Shown here: in pieces, positions 34,606-45,500 of the stretch
Position numbering within the stretch: the first letter of the stretch is position 1
Layout: the number at the start of each line of letters is the position of its first letter
Made by a program: the position numbers and the translations under genes
The notes under the pieces: generated by a model
What the model was told of the DNA's origin: nothing
Database searches by the model: none
The model's input: only the letters and a program-made list of their open reading frames with translations
Source: Acanthococcus lagerstroemiae
Lineage: Eukaryota > Arthropoda > Insecta > Hemiptera > Eriococcidae
NCBI GenBank assembly: GCA_031841125.1
Contig: CM063106.1
Coordinates: forward strand, 69,304,101-69,368,100
DNA length: 64,000 nt
Reading direction: 5' to 3'

Positions 34606-37326
34606 CTAACAGCCACTTCTCAATGTGTATTTCAAAGTTAAGCTAACATTTCTGATGTGAAAAGTATTTTTCTATAAAGATATTCAGCAGCAAGGGACAT
34701 GTAACATTCTTCTGCGAGCATTTGGTGCCTACCTTTTTTTTTTTTAGGGAATTTAACTAGCAACATTTTTTGTCTGATGTGTTTCGGGGGTAAGGGCTTT
34801 TAACTACATATTATGAACATCGTTCTGAACACATTCCAGCTGTAAAACCTTTGCTGACAATTTTTTCCTTTTCAATTCCATATTCCTCTTGGGCTAATCC
34901 TCTTGATCCCAATTTTGTTTCCGGTTTCTCTTTTCTCTATTCTTTCGTTATTTACCATTCTAATAGTTTTTTTCTCTTATTTTTTATTTTTGGTAGATGG
35001 TGGTATAGTAGCATTATACTCTCCTCGGTGGCTATCTTCCTAATTCTTATTCCACAACTATTAGTACTCAGCTTCCGTCTCATGAATTTACGAAGTACTT
35101 CTTTTAATTTCCCTCCACTCCCACTACCAAAAGACTATATTTTAGTTCAAATGACTATATCATCGCAACTACACTGAAAATTTTTCAAATTTGGCGTCTA
35201 TTTTTTGAAGCATTATAACCAGTTTTCCTGTTAGCAAATGCAGTCCTAAGTATTTATACAACTGACGTATCTCTAGAAGATAATAATGTACTTCATGATA
35301 CGTAAACAAATACAAAATTCGACTACTTACATAGGTGATTAATCGCGGTCGATCGATCTTCTCTCAATCAACAGAGCACATCGATTACGTAAAATTGAAT
35401 GCTGCACGTCCGCAGAGCAATGCAATCGCGGTAGAAGACTCGTGTACACACTCGAACGAAAATGAAGAAGTTCGCGGGCATACAGTCGTTGTGTCGAATT
35501 AAAATCTTATGAATTTTTTTACATCGCAGTCACGACTTCTTCATACACAGTTCATCTAATTTCACACCGCCTCTGTGCGTATAATGGATCTTGTCATTAT
35601 CAAGGTGATAACTTCGGAGAAGGAAACGATATCTTCATGAGTTAAAGAAAATTAATATATTTTTTTTTCTCCATAATAAATGGTGTTGTTTTGTGTATAT
35701 TTGTGTATTCTCACATTCTGACAATTACACGTTGGCGCCGTTAGATTAAAAATTTTGTTTTGGTTTCGATGGAACGGGCGGAGCACGCTAGCAGGTGGTT
35801 GAAAATTACATAGTCTACGCGCAATATAATTAGATTTTTTCCGAATATTCACCCGGAGACGGGCTCGTAAGAAAAATATGGGTGATTTGTAGGTCAGCTG
35901 GAAATTTTCAGTGAGTAAGTTCCGCGGTCAAAAATTGGTAGTCTAGACGGGATCATCGTAATTATTAAGATCTAGTACAAGTGAAGGGCAGAAAAACCTT
36001 TTCCCGGTAAATTCGGGGAAGCGGTTGCAAGGCCGATACGTGAGGATTTGTTTTCTCGCTTCCTGTTGGAAATCGTGATAGAAGCGTACACAGGTAATTC
36101 TTAAAAAAAAAAAAGTTGTAGTTTTGTAGTTACTAATACTTGTACATTTCCAATACATATTAAGGGTATTCCTTTTTATGGTTTCACAGATCATCATCTG
36201 GCCCTTTTTGGCGGATCCAGCCTGTTTTTTTTTTCAAGTGGACAAATTTTTAATTTAAATTGATTTGAAGAAAAAAAGGGTCTCTTATAGAGACACGTAG
36301 TGTAACATGTTATATGCTTTCGTATTCTAATAAAAAAAGTCTAGTTAACAGGGAAAATATTACAGGCACAAATTTTGTGAAGAGTGGAAGACTCAGCCTT
36401 TGGATTTTAGTAGTAAAAGCATATAAAATGCCAAAACCAACTCCGAAAATTGACCACTTCCCGAGGGGGGAGGGGGCACTTCAGACACGTTGTCTATTTG
36501 AACTTACAGAACGGGCCAAAAACTTTAACACTTTGTTCTTTTTTGCACTCATCTCTCGCATCTGGAAAATGAAACTTTCCAGTAAAGTGGAGGCAGGGAG
36601 AATGTCCTAGCCCTTCCTGAATCTCCGAGGCTACAGGCCTGAAACTAGTAAACAACAAATAAACAAATGAAAGGGTACATTGATACTTAAGGTATGTAGA
36701 GATGATCCAGCGACCTAATCAATAGTCTTTAACCCCCTCCCCTTGCCCCTGATTGTTGTTTCTCACTATCCTGGATATCAGTTAGCGTTTTAAAGTAAGT
36801 TATGAAGAGAGTGATCTGACAAGGTGTCCCTATCACGTAAATAAGGAAAAATTATATTTATTTACTTGGAAAATGAGCTCCAGGTTGGTAATTATAGCAA
36901 ACGCCGATTATTTAACATTTGTTTAAGATTAGTGGTTCGGATCTCCGAGAGACGAATGGTGTGGTGGGACGTATGGCGATGCACGCATGCCAAAGTGGCC
37001 CCTGAGACACCGCACCCCCAGCACCGGAAACTACCCTTTCGGGTATCGCATCAGTACCTAGAGGAAAGCTTTGAGGCCAGGCTCGAGCCCCCATTTCTCC
37101 TGGCCGGAACGGTGCGCGCGTCCTGCCAGGGCCACCACTGGGTTCCCTACTGACCGAGGTCCACACTCCCAGAGCGCTGGCCTGGAATTCAGGTCCCCCG
37201 CAGCCGGACGCGCTGCCTCTTCCTCTTCACGCACTCATCGCGTGAGACTCATCCGATTGTAGCTCCAGCCCTTGCCCTGCGGGCGAGCTCCGCTGAACGG
37301 TATCCACCGCAGCAGCAGCAGCAACT

Positions 37327-37710
37327 TCAGCTTGTCCTTCTAGGGTCCTCTGCCTCGACCATTCTACCTCCATCTTCCTTCGCATGATGGCCGAAACGAC
37401 AGCCGACACCCGGTTCCAACCGCTTCGGCTCCTCAACAGCTCCGGGACCAGGGTGTCTGGCGCAAGACGGTCGATCACGCCGTCTCCGGGATCGATTATG
37501 ACCACCCCGCGGCTCTCCTCCTTCCAGGCGTCGCACTCGAAAAGCGTATGCCTCTCTACTTATGCAATGGGTGCACTCGGCGCTCGCTGCCAAACCCATC
37601 CGGAGCAGGTATGAGCCGAAACATCCGTGCCCGCTCAAGACCTGGGTCAGGTGGAAGTTCAGGCTCTCGTGCTTCCTACCGGTCCACAGATCGAGCTCAC
37701 CGATCAGCTC
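37327..37710 (-). pseudogene. R1-like ORF2 C-terminal fragment, frameshifted
   Basis: Includes LSGHGCFGSYL and CTHC, the start of the C-terminal zinc motif known in R1-type ORF2 proteins. The H..C half is then lost to a frameshift. Compare the better-preserved copy at 41247-41537. Confidence 0.75.
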
Positions 37711-37892
37711 CTAGGTCCACTCGCCTTTCGAAGCATGGGCGAGCCTCTCTTTCCATTGCTGAAGCGTGGTCAGCTGTATGCCACGCTTTGCTCGGCGTGC
37801 CTTTTGACGCGTCCTCGTCTTCTTCTGCGCCTTGTACGACTGCGCCAACTCGTCGACCTTCAGTCCGATGGGTGGTAGGCGCGCCAGCACGC

Positions 37893-38358
37893 CTACCGCC
37901 TCCGATGACACGGTGCGATACGCGCTGACGTACCTGAACGCGACTCTCCGCTGGACCTTCTCGATCTCCACTCTCCAGTACGGAATCTGGACGATGTCCG
38001 CGAATACCGGCACTCCGTGCCACCCAGGTTTGCCATCAGACGCAACAGCTGCCCGGCGACCCGATCTGCCTTCTCCGCCGCTCTCCGGAAGTGCTCGCGG
38101 AACGACAGCTTCCCGTCGAACCACAGCCCCAGGTACTTCAGCGCTGGACATGGCGCGATCCTCTCTCCTTTAAGCACGAACGTTGGTTGGTCGTACTTGC
38201 GGCGCGTCGTGAACAGAACTACTTCCGTCTTCTGCACCGCCAAGCACAAGCCCGCCGACTCGATCCATCCGGTCAGCAACTCTAACGCCCGGTTGACTGT
38301 GGTCGTGACCTCCGCTGTTGTCGCGGCTTGGTACACCACCAGCGTGTCATCGGCATAA
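37893..38358 (-). pseudogene. R1-like reverse transcriptase fragment (palm to thumb)
   Basis: Begins at YADDTLVVYQ and continues with GLCLAVQKTEVVLFT and PALKYLGLWFDGKLSFREH, typical of R1-clade reverse transcriptase after motif C. A frameshift near 38010 moves the continuation (VPVFADIV, then VQRRVAFRYVSAYRTVSSEA, then VLARLPPI) into another frame, reaching to about 37711. Nothing upstream of YADD is present. Confidence 0.85.
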
Positions 38359-38672
38359 CAGCTTCGTTATCTTGCATTATTGAACAGAGAGTTTGCCGTT
38401 TTGGGCTACAGCCAGCCTTCTGGCGCTGGTTTTCGGACGTGAACGGGCTAGCTGAAGTCGCCCTAGGCGTTACGATGCTTCCACGATACGTAACCAATCC
38501 ACCATTGCCTCGTCGTCGCGGGTGTCTTGTGGTCCGTTGCGACTGCAGTAGGGCAGCTTGGTCCCCTACCACAGTCGGTCCCAGTCAGGGCTTTGGCCAG
38601 GCTTGTCCGAGTTTTCCTTCTCTGGGGAGGGTCATGAAGGGGCAGTCGAGGCTCAGCCGGGCGTCCGAGTAA

Positions 38673-39008
38673 ACGACGACGGACGTGGATGCTTACGGCT
38701 CAAGGATTACTCCTCTGCCGCAAGAGCTACTACAACTTTGTTTACGGCGCGTGACTGCCACCAGTAGCTCCGCAACACGTAACCCGTCTATCGCCCATCT
38801 TCAACCCGGCCTCGCCTCCACCACCTCCCCTCCCTATTCCTGAAAAAATACACAGCAGGGGCTCGACAGGGGCTCAGAGGGCGACGGCAGACGTGGCTGC
38901 TTACGGCTCAAGGATTACTCCTCTGCCGCAGGAGCTACTACAACCTTGTTTACAGTAGCGCGTGACTACCCCCAGTAGCTCTACAACACGTAACCTGTCT
39001 ATCGTTCC
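38673..39008 (-). repeat. GC-rich tandem duplication, 208-bp period
   Basis: GCTTACGGCTCAAGGATTAC occurs at 38691 and 38899. Each is followed by TCCTCTGCCGCA, a CTACTACAAC stretch, GCGCGTGACT and CACGTAACC. The two units differ at several positions. The duplication lies inside the 36954-39943 insertion, between the ORF1-like start and the reverse transcriptase fragment. Confidence 0.8.
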
Positions 39009-39227
39009 CCTCCTCCCAGTCTCTCCCCCGCTGCGCCCCCTTGGGTTGGTTTAGGAGGATTGGCCGGAGCCGCACCTTTGTTCCCTACTTCCTGAGAAGG
39101 TGGCTCAGGGATCAAACGCAGGGGTGCACGGCTCTCTGTCCGGGGGTCCACCATCCCAGCCCCACAGAGGCACCCCCAAGAAGCCAACAGAGAGGGACAC
39201 CAGCCCCCTACCGGCAGGCCCGCACCA

Positions 39228-39392
39228 TCAGACCCCCATCAGCGACAACCCAGGGAACACCGCCATCTGAGTTTTGGGATCTTCTTCTTCTTCCTTCTCC
39301 ATACGCCGTATTTCGGGCGCTACCTTGGACAGGGTTAGTCGGGGTGGCTTGCCCTTGCCTGCCCCGCGGTTTTTTGCGTTAGAGTTTTCCAT
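39228..39392 (-). CDS. putative ORF1 N-terminus of family A element (partial)
   Basis: An ATG at 39392 opens a 55-codon frame beginning MENSNAKNRGAGKGK, with a charged run KEEEEDPK, and stops early. The position near the 5' end of the insertion and the basic, low-complexity start suit a LINE ORF1 beginning. No domain is visible, so this is inference from context. Confidence 0.35.
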   Translation of the reverse strand: MENSNAKNRGAGKGKPPRLTLSKVAPEIRRMEKEEEEDPKTQMAVFPGLSLMGV

Positions 39393-39956
39393 CTCTATGC
39401 CAAACCATAAGCCGATAGAGGGCCTCACTTGCTACTCGCGTGCTTCCTACGCCGAGCAGGCTACCCATGTCGCGCTCCCACACAGCACCATATCTTTCGA
39501 TACCGGTGGTGACACGCCCTGTCTGAACTAGAGGGAGTACAGGACGCGCCTTATTCCACCTCCATTAGCACTGTTGTCGCTCTGTTCACTAGGACGTTAA
39601 GAGGGGGATTGAGTGTGTCCACTAGCATCCAGCTCTGGTGGGACAGGGCCCGATACGCAAGCACATACGGGGCAAATCAACCGCCCGGCCACAGAGCGAC
39701 GAGGCCCCTTTACAACCCGTCAACAGTCCCCCCGGCCCCCACCAACAGAAGACCTCGGTAGGCGCAACCCATCCCCGAGAAACATAGTACCCCACCCCAC
39801 CAGCACCCCAAGCAACCCCTTGACGCAGAGGACCGAGGGACCCCCCAGCAGAGATACGTGTAAGTTTGGAATTTTGAATCGTAACGGCCGAGAGGTGTGG
39901 GTTCCATATTTCTATTGCTCCTAGACTCGCCAAAAAAAGCGTTATCTCCGAGAGAC

Positions 39957-40664
39957 TAGAAAATGATCATACGATTAGATAGTTCAGTATACTTCCATAA
40001 TAAAAAATACGGTGGTATGTGTTTTGCAGTGGTTTTTTTTTAGTTTATTTTTTCTGGTCCTGAAGTTATTACACGTATAAGCTTATCAACATTCTCGAAA
40101 CTATTTCTGGCGTACAAACTAGTTTTGTAACAGAAATATCGAGTCATTAAGGGGAAGAATTCGACATTACTGTTATGATGTTGTTTTTTAAGGCGCTATT
40201 TTTTCAATGGTACCGTATAGACTCCCACTTGATGAGCAATTAACCATCGAAGATATCGGCGTTCTTAAAATTAATCGAAATCGTGATTGTAGGCGCAGAA
40301 TATCAGCAAAGACACGAATAAATCGTATAGTTTTGTTTCGAGTGACCTAGTTTTCTTTTTCAACAATATACGATAAGCTATTTGATATCAGCAAAGAAAT
40401 ATGACGCACATAAGACACAGTAGAGATTACAAGTGAGGTGTATAGTTATTCAGAAAATACCAAAAAGACGCAATTATGTTGCATATTGCGGTAGCCTTCA
40501 TTTCTGGACTTTTTTCGATCAAGGCGATGGTTCCTGAAGTTGTAAATTATTTTCTGAGTGTTTGAGAATGATCGAACAATTTTAACCCGTTGGTAAAGTT
40601 GCAAATTTTGTGTCAAAATCGGCGAAATGAAGTAAAACATCATTAAAAACGAAATTGTGCGGCT
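39957..40664. other. AT-rich spacer between two LINE insertions
   Basis: No gene, RNA or repeat recognised. It separates the target duplications of two minus-oriented family A insertions. Confidence 0.5.
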
Positions 40665-41698
40665 TTTCATGAAACAATAATGGTGTGGTGGGACGTATGG
40701 CGATGCACGCATGCCAAAGTGGCCACTATGACACCGCATCCCCGGTCCCGGAAACTACCCTTTCGAGTATCGCATCAGTGACCGAAGGGACGCTTTGAGG
40801 CCGGCCCGAGCCACCATTTCTCCTTCCTGCAACGGTGCGCGCGTCCTACCAGGGCCACCATGGGGTTCCCTACTGACCGAGGTCCGCACTCCCTTAGCGC
40901 TCGCCTGGAATTCAGGTCCCCACGGCCGGACGCGCTGCCTCTCTTCACCCACCCCTCACCTCCTTGTCTTGGTACGTGTGTCGACGCAGGCAGGTGGTGA
41001 CGACGGGTGATTCCTGCCGGTGGGTCCGCAACGCAGCTGCAGCAGCTCTTCTAGGATGGTACAGAGTTCTCCTCCGGTTCGATGGTGTGGGCCGAGCTTG
41101 GTGAATCGCCGGCTCTCTGTCACGACCACTCCGTCTGCATCTTCTTCTTCATGAGAGTAAGTAGTGCACTAACTAAAGGAATTGTAGGAAGAAAAAAAGA
41201 AGGAAAAATAATGTAATTTAGTGCCGTTGCTAAACACGAGCCTAGCTCAGTTGGCAACGAAATACACCATTTCAATTTCAAAGGCCGACACCCGGTTCCA
41301 ACTGCTTCCGTTCTTCATCATCTCCGGAACCAGGGTGTCCGGCGCGAGACGTCTGATCACGCCGCCGGGATTGATCGCTGCTGTGGCTGTCCCGCGACTG
41401 TCCTGCTCCCAGGCCTCACACTTGAACAGGGTGTGCCAAGGTGCGTCCTCCGCCCCTCGATCGCAATGCGCGCACACGGGGTTCGGCGCTATCGACATCT
41501 GATGTAGGTGCGTGCCGAAGCACCCATGGCCGCTCAATACTTGGGTAAGGTGGAAGTTGAGGTTTCCGTGTGATCTTCCTATCCATTCATCGAGGTCGCG
41601 TATCAGCGCTCTGGTCTACTCGCCCTTGGTCGAATGGGCGAGCGCGTCCTTCCACTTCCGAAGCGTGTCCTGCTGGATGACTCTTTCATGAAACAATA
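40665..41698 (-). mobile_element. 5'-truncated family A LINE copy with 15-bp TSD
   Basis: TTTCATGAAACAATA at 40665-40679 and 41684-41698 is a perfect target duplication around a 1004-bp insert (40680-41683). The minus-strand content is the end of ORF2 (C-terminal zinc region) followed by the long 3' untranslated region and the standard terminus. The exact TSD suggests a fairly recent insertion, although the coding part has a stop near 41620. Confidence 0.92.
41247..41680 (-). pseudogene. R1-like ORF2 C-terminus with zinc motif
   Basis: The frame from 41537 down reads GHGCFGTHL and then C-x2-C (CAHC), followed by H and C in WHTLFKCEAW: the C-terminal CCHC motif of R1-clade ORF2 proteins is intact in this copy. 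Upstream (41680-41620) is WKDALAHSTKGE, then an in-frame stop. The frame ends at 41247 and the 3' untranslated region follows. Confidence 0.85.
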
Positions 41699-41857
41699 CG
41701 AAATTTCTTTAGAAGAGGCAGCAGATGATGCTTGTAAAGTTTTACACAGTTATATTCCACAGTGCAGTCACTACAGCCATTTTCACGTTTGCAAATATTT
41801 TTGTTATTAAAAACTTGGAAACATTTTTGAGCAGTCGGTGAACGAAATGACCAGGGA

Positions 41858-42165
41858 CGTAGCGAAGAGTTTTTTCTGGAGGGGCAAAAATTGTTAAATT
41901 CCCAAGTATCAAAATTTGTTTGTATTAGCAGAACAAAAAATAAAAAAACCTTTTGTCTTGTTGGATTTTTCCAACTTTTGATCCAATTGACTCAAGTCAA
42001 AAGTCCCAAGTATCAAAATTCGTTTGTATTACCAAAAAGAAATCTTTTGACTTGTGTAATTTTCCTAACTTTTGATCCATTTACTAAAATTTCTCAACTC
42101 CGGCGGAGGATTGGGGGCACGTTGCTCCCCATGTCCCCCTTATTTTCGTCCCTGGGAATGACTCG
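41858..42165 (-). repeat. dispersed repeat copy (family D) with internal duplication
   Basis: TCCCAAGTATCAAAATT is repeated about 105 bases apart (near 41899 and 42004). The outer sequence GCGAAGAGTTTTTTCTGGAG is the inverse of the CCCAGAAAAAACTCTTTG end at 6960 and of the CTAGAAAAACTCTTCGGTACG end near 49510. No coding potential is recognised. Confidence 0.5.
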
Positions 42166-42537
42166 CGTTTTGTGTCATTAAATAAAGAAAAAGAAAACTT
42201 GTTTTCAAATAAGCCTACGGAAGTGGCCATCTGCTTCCTAAGAGCGAAAAACTAATGTTTGTACGTATCCCCAGACAATGCGACCATGCAATAGTTTTTT
42301 TAAATTTGCAGTAGTGGATGGGAATATCTCCGAGAATTTTACAAAGTTCGAGACGCAAATAACAAACCTCGCAGTGTTCAATAATTTAATATAGAAAATG
42401 ATTTACAGTCGTCATAAGTATTTCAATAAATTACCTAATATAATAGGTAACTGACTTCCAAATAACAGACCAACAAACTGGGTTTTACGACTAGAATATG
42501 GCTGAACTGGTTCAATGCTCAGTCTATCGCCTTCGAA

Positions 42538-45500
42538 TCACATGTAAGACGACGTATTCGTCGAAGACTCTTGTTGACTTTCCTGACGAGGGTACATCTT
42601 CGAATCTCTTGAGTCTCTAGTCGAGCGTTCTTGGTACCTCAGTGTAGAAGGTCCTACACTCGAGCTGCGACCCCCATCTGTATCTGAGTTATAATTCATT
42701 ATCTTATGTAGAGTGAACATGACTGCTAGCACCAGAATCGTGGTCATAAGTATCGAGAATACGCTCAATATGATGATGAAATAAAGGGCTACATCTTTGG
42801 TATCCGGCAGCTTCATTGTGGTTGCAGTATCACTCGTCGTATTCTCATGGTCGACTCTTGCATTGTTCAGTTTGTCGATTTCTTGAACAGTTTCGTTATC
42901 GAATAACGACATTGAACTAGGATAAGAATCAGTTTGTGACATGTTCCTTTTTTCACTTTCGTTACGACTCGGATTTGTGAACACAACGGGGAGACAGAGA
43001 CCGTTTTTTAAATTAGCCTTTCTGCTGGCCGGAAAAACGTTATTTTCGTACTGACCATCTACATTACCAACTGGCTCGTACTTGCAAACTATATAGATAA
43101 CACCATTATCACTTTCGGCAATACCAACACCGAGTTTTGTGGTCGATTTCCAAATCAATTGGGTGAAATGATCTGGAAAAAAGGAACTTTTTCATCGTAG
43201 ATGCGTCTATCTGAGCACGTGCAATGATATGAGCATGAAGAGCTTTCTCTCAAACCGGCTTAAGTCATCTGGAAGATCTATTTTTTTCAAGGTCTTTGAC
43301 TTACATGCTTTCCCCAAATTATACCAGGTTATGCCTAATCACGCCAACTACCAATATCTCTGTAATTAGCGATCCTACTGTCAGTATAAAGTAGTAAATA
43401 GGTTACTTTTCTACACGTATGTAGTAAGTACTCTTAATGCCATGTTTGTGGTTTGAATTTGAAATCCAAATTTCTTAATGCACAGTGCCCAAAGACGACA
43501 AGAAAAAACTACTAATGCGATTTTGAATTGAAATATGAGGGGTCTAGGTGCAAACAAGACAAGGTCCAAAAACATTATTTTTCAGAGAACACGAAAAACT
43601 GATTCCCAAAAAACATATTATAGGTATCGTATTATGAGGTGAAAATTTCTCCAAGCCATCCCTCATAGGCTTGAAACGTTTTCCTAAAATTTGTTTTTGA
43701 TAATTCGCTCCTTGGGGGAGTTTGGGACCACAATACGAGTATGTGTTGGAACGTATCAGTTTTGACTCTAAAGCGATTTTTTTTTGCGTATTATTCATGT
43801 AAAAGCGTAGAGTATTACTGACTAAAACACTTACTAAAACCGAAATTGCATTGGTGTAAACCATTATCCCTTCATTTTGGCCAAAATTGAGATGAAATTC
43901 CAAAGAAATACTTGACGAAATAATAATGAAAAATTCATTCAATCAACGACCAAATAATTCTGTCATAATTCTAATAACGTAAATTGAGAACCTTTTACAC
44001 AATGCAACTTCGATTAAAATGCAATCACCGAAACCCTAATCCCGAAAACTCATACGATTCATTGGTACATGTCACTTTGGCTTCCAACCATGCATTTTGA
44101 AGACATTTTTTAAACTGAAGAAATGAATTTTGCAAAAATCTATTTACACTATTCGATTCGGCTTGCAGTGCTCTATCCAGCACCGTGCTTAACATGATTT
44201 TGTAGAATTTGGATCTTGTCTTGTTTGCACCTAGACCTCTCACATATGTTGTTGGCAATACCACTGTCGATTGATTTGACCATTTCTCTTTATCATGTAC
44301 TTAATTATTACCATAAATAATGGTTTATTGAGTCACTTATTATTCATTGTTGGGTCAGTGCGATTTGGTAGTTTTGCTACAGAGGGAAAAGAAGATTTCA
44401 TATCACGGGTATTACTGGCAAAATTGGACTTGATCAACGAGATATCGATGGTGTTGTGCAAGAATTTTTCGCATCTACAGTTATCAGGTAGTAAGGGCCA
44501 ATCTGCGGGGGCCAAACTGAATCACGTAGTTTAGCCCTAATTGACTGGCACTCATTGCTTGATACTGCAGATGCGAAGAACTGCTGGAACTTGTTAATTG
44601 AAAATATCAGATTGGCCCTTCTTGCACAACCCCCTCGATATATTAAGGAAAAACATTGTAACGCAATCTTAATGAGTATGAACTGCCACTGAAATTTGAA
44701 TAAATCTCAATATACGGTCTTGATGTGATTTGATAAAGTCTTGATGCCTCCTGACATACTGTGAATGAGTTTTAGCTGGGCCAAAAAGCTCTAACTGGAC
44801 TTTTAATAACTACAAATGGGTCTGACCAGTCTACTTTGGAACTGAATATCAACGATTCTTGGCAGAATATAGAATGAGACTAAATGTTTAAATGAGAAAA
44901 TGTAGATTGGGATCAGCCTAAGCAGATATGAAAGAATATTGATTAGCTATAGTTGTACTATCGCATATCTATGAATGAGTTATGAGTAGTTCTAATCGAA
45001 CATACATTAGTTTTAGGAGAGTTGGAATGAATCTTGGAAATCTGAATAAGTCCTGAAAGAATCTGACTAAGTCTTAATAAGTTTCAACAGAACCGGAATG
45101 AGTCGAACTTAGTTTGCATAAGTCTCATTAGTTATATGAAAACGAGTTTGATTCCAGAAGGTACTAATAGGCGTTGACAAGATGATGATGAATTTTAATA
45201 GAATTTTAATGAGTTTTGTAGGGTCAGGGTTTTAACAGTGTCTATATTAGTCATAGTAGATTCTGAATGTGCCTTAATGAGCCATACCAGAAAATGGATG
45301 AGTATGATACCTCAAGCTCTTATAATGTCTTTCTTCCAACTTCATTTTATCCCTCTCTTGATTCGCGACTGGACTCAGTTGTCACTTTGAGAGCAAAAAA
45401 TCTAAACTCTTGGGCGGAGTGGTGATGAAACCTAATCTCGATTCCTAAGTATTTCAAATTGCTCCTCCCACAATAGATTCTGGATCCGCTACTGATGCTT

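Larger units (their letters stand above)
32756..36940. other. intergenic, repeat-rich region
   Basis: No gene supported. It contains a dispersed repeat at 32905-33125, degenerate tandem repeats at 33960-34330 and a repeat copy at 34383-34605, with poly-G runs near 32925, 33047 and 34553. Open frames are short and without domain motifs. Confidence 0.5.
36941..39956 (-). mobile_element. family A LINE insertion of 3 kb, internally deleted or chimeric
   Basis: The TSD ATCTCCGAGAGAC at 36941-36953 and 39944-39956 brackets one insertion (36954-39943). Read on the minus strand, it starts with GC-rich sequence and an ORF1-like N-terminus (39392-39228). It continues with a 208-bp tandem duplication (39008-38673), then jumps directly into ORF2 at the YADD of the reverse transcriptase (about 38358). 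It then runs through the RT thumb, a frameshifted C-terminal zinc region and the standard family A 3' end. The endonuclease and the front of the reverse transcriptase are absent. Because a single TSD surrounds everything, the rearrangement must predate or accompany insertion. Confidence 0.85.

Noticed and set aside
37384..38672. Several plus-strand frames over 100 codons in the GC-rich block
   Set aside because: They are antisense shadows of the minus-strand R1-like ORF2 fragment.
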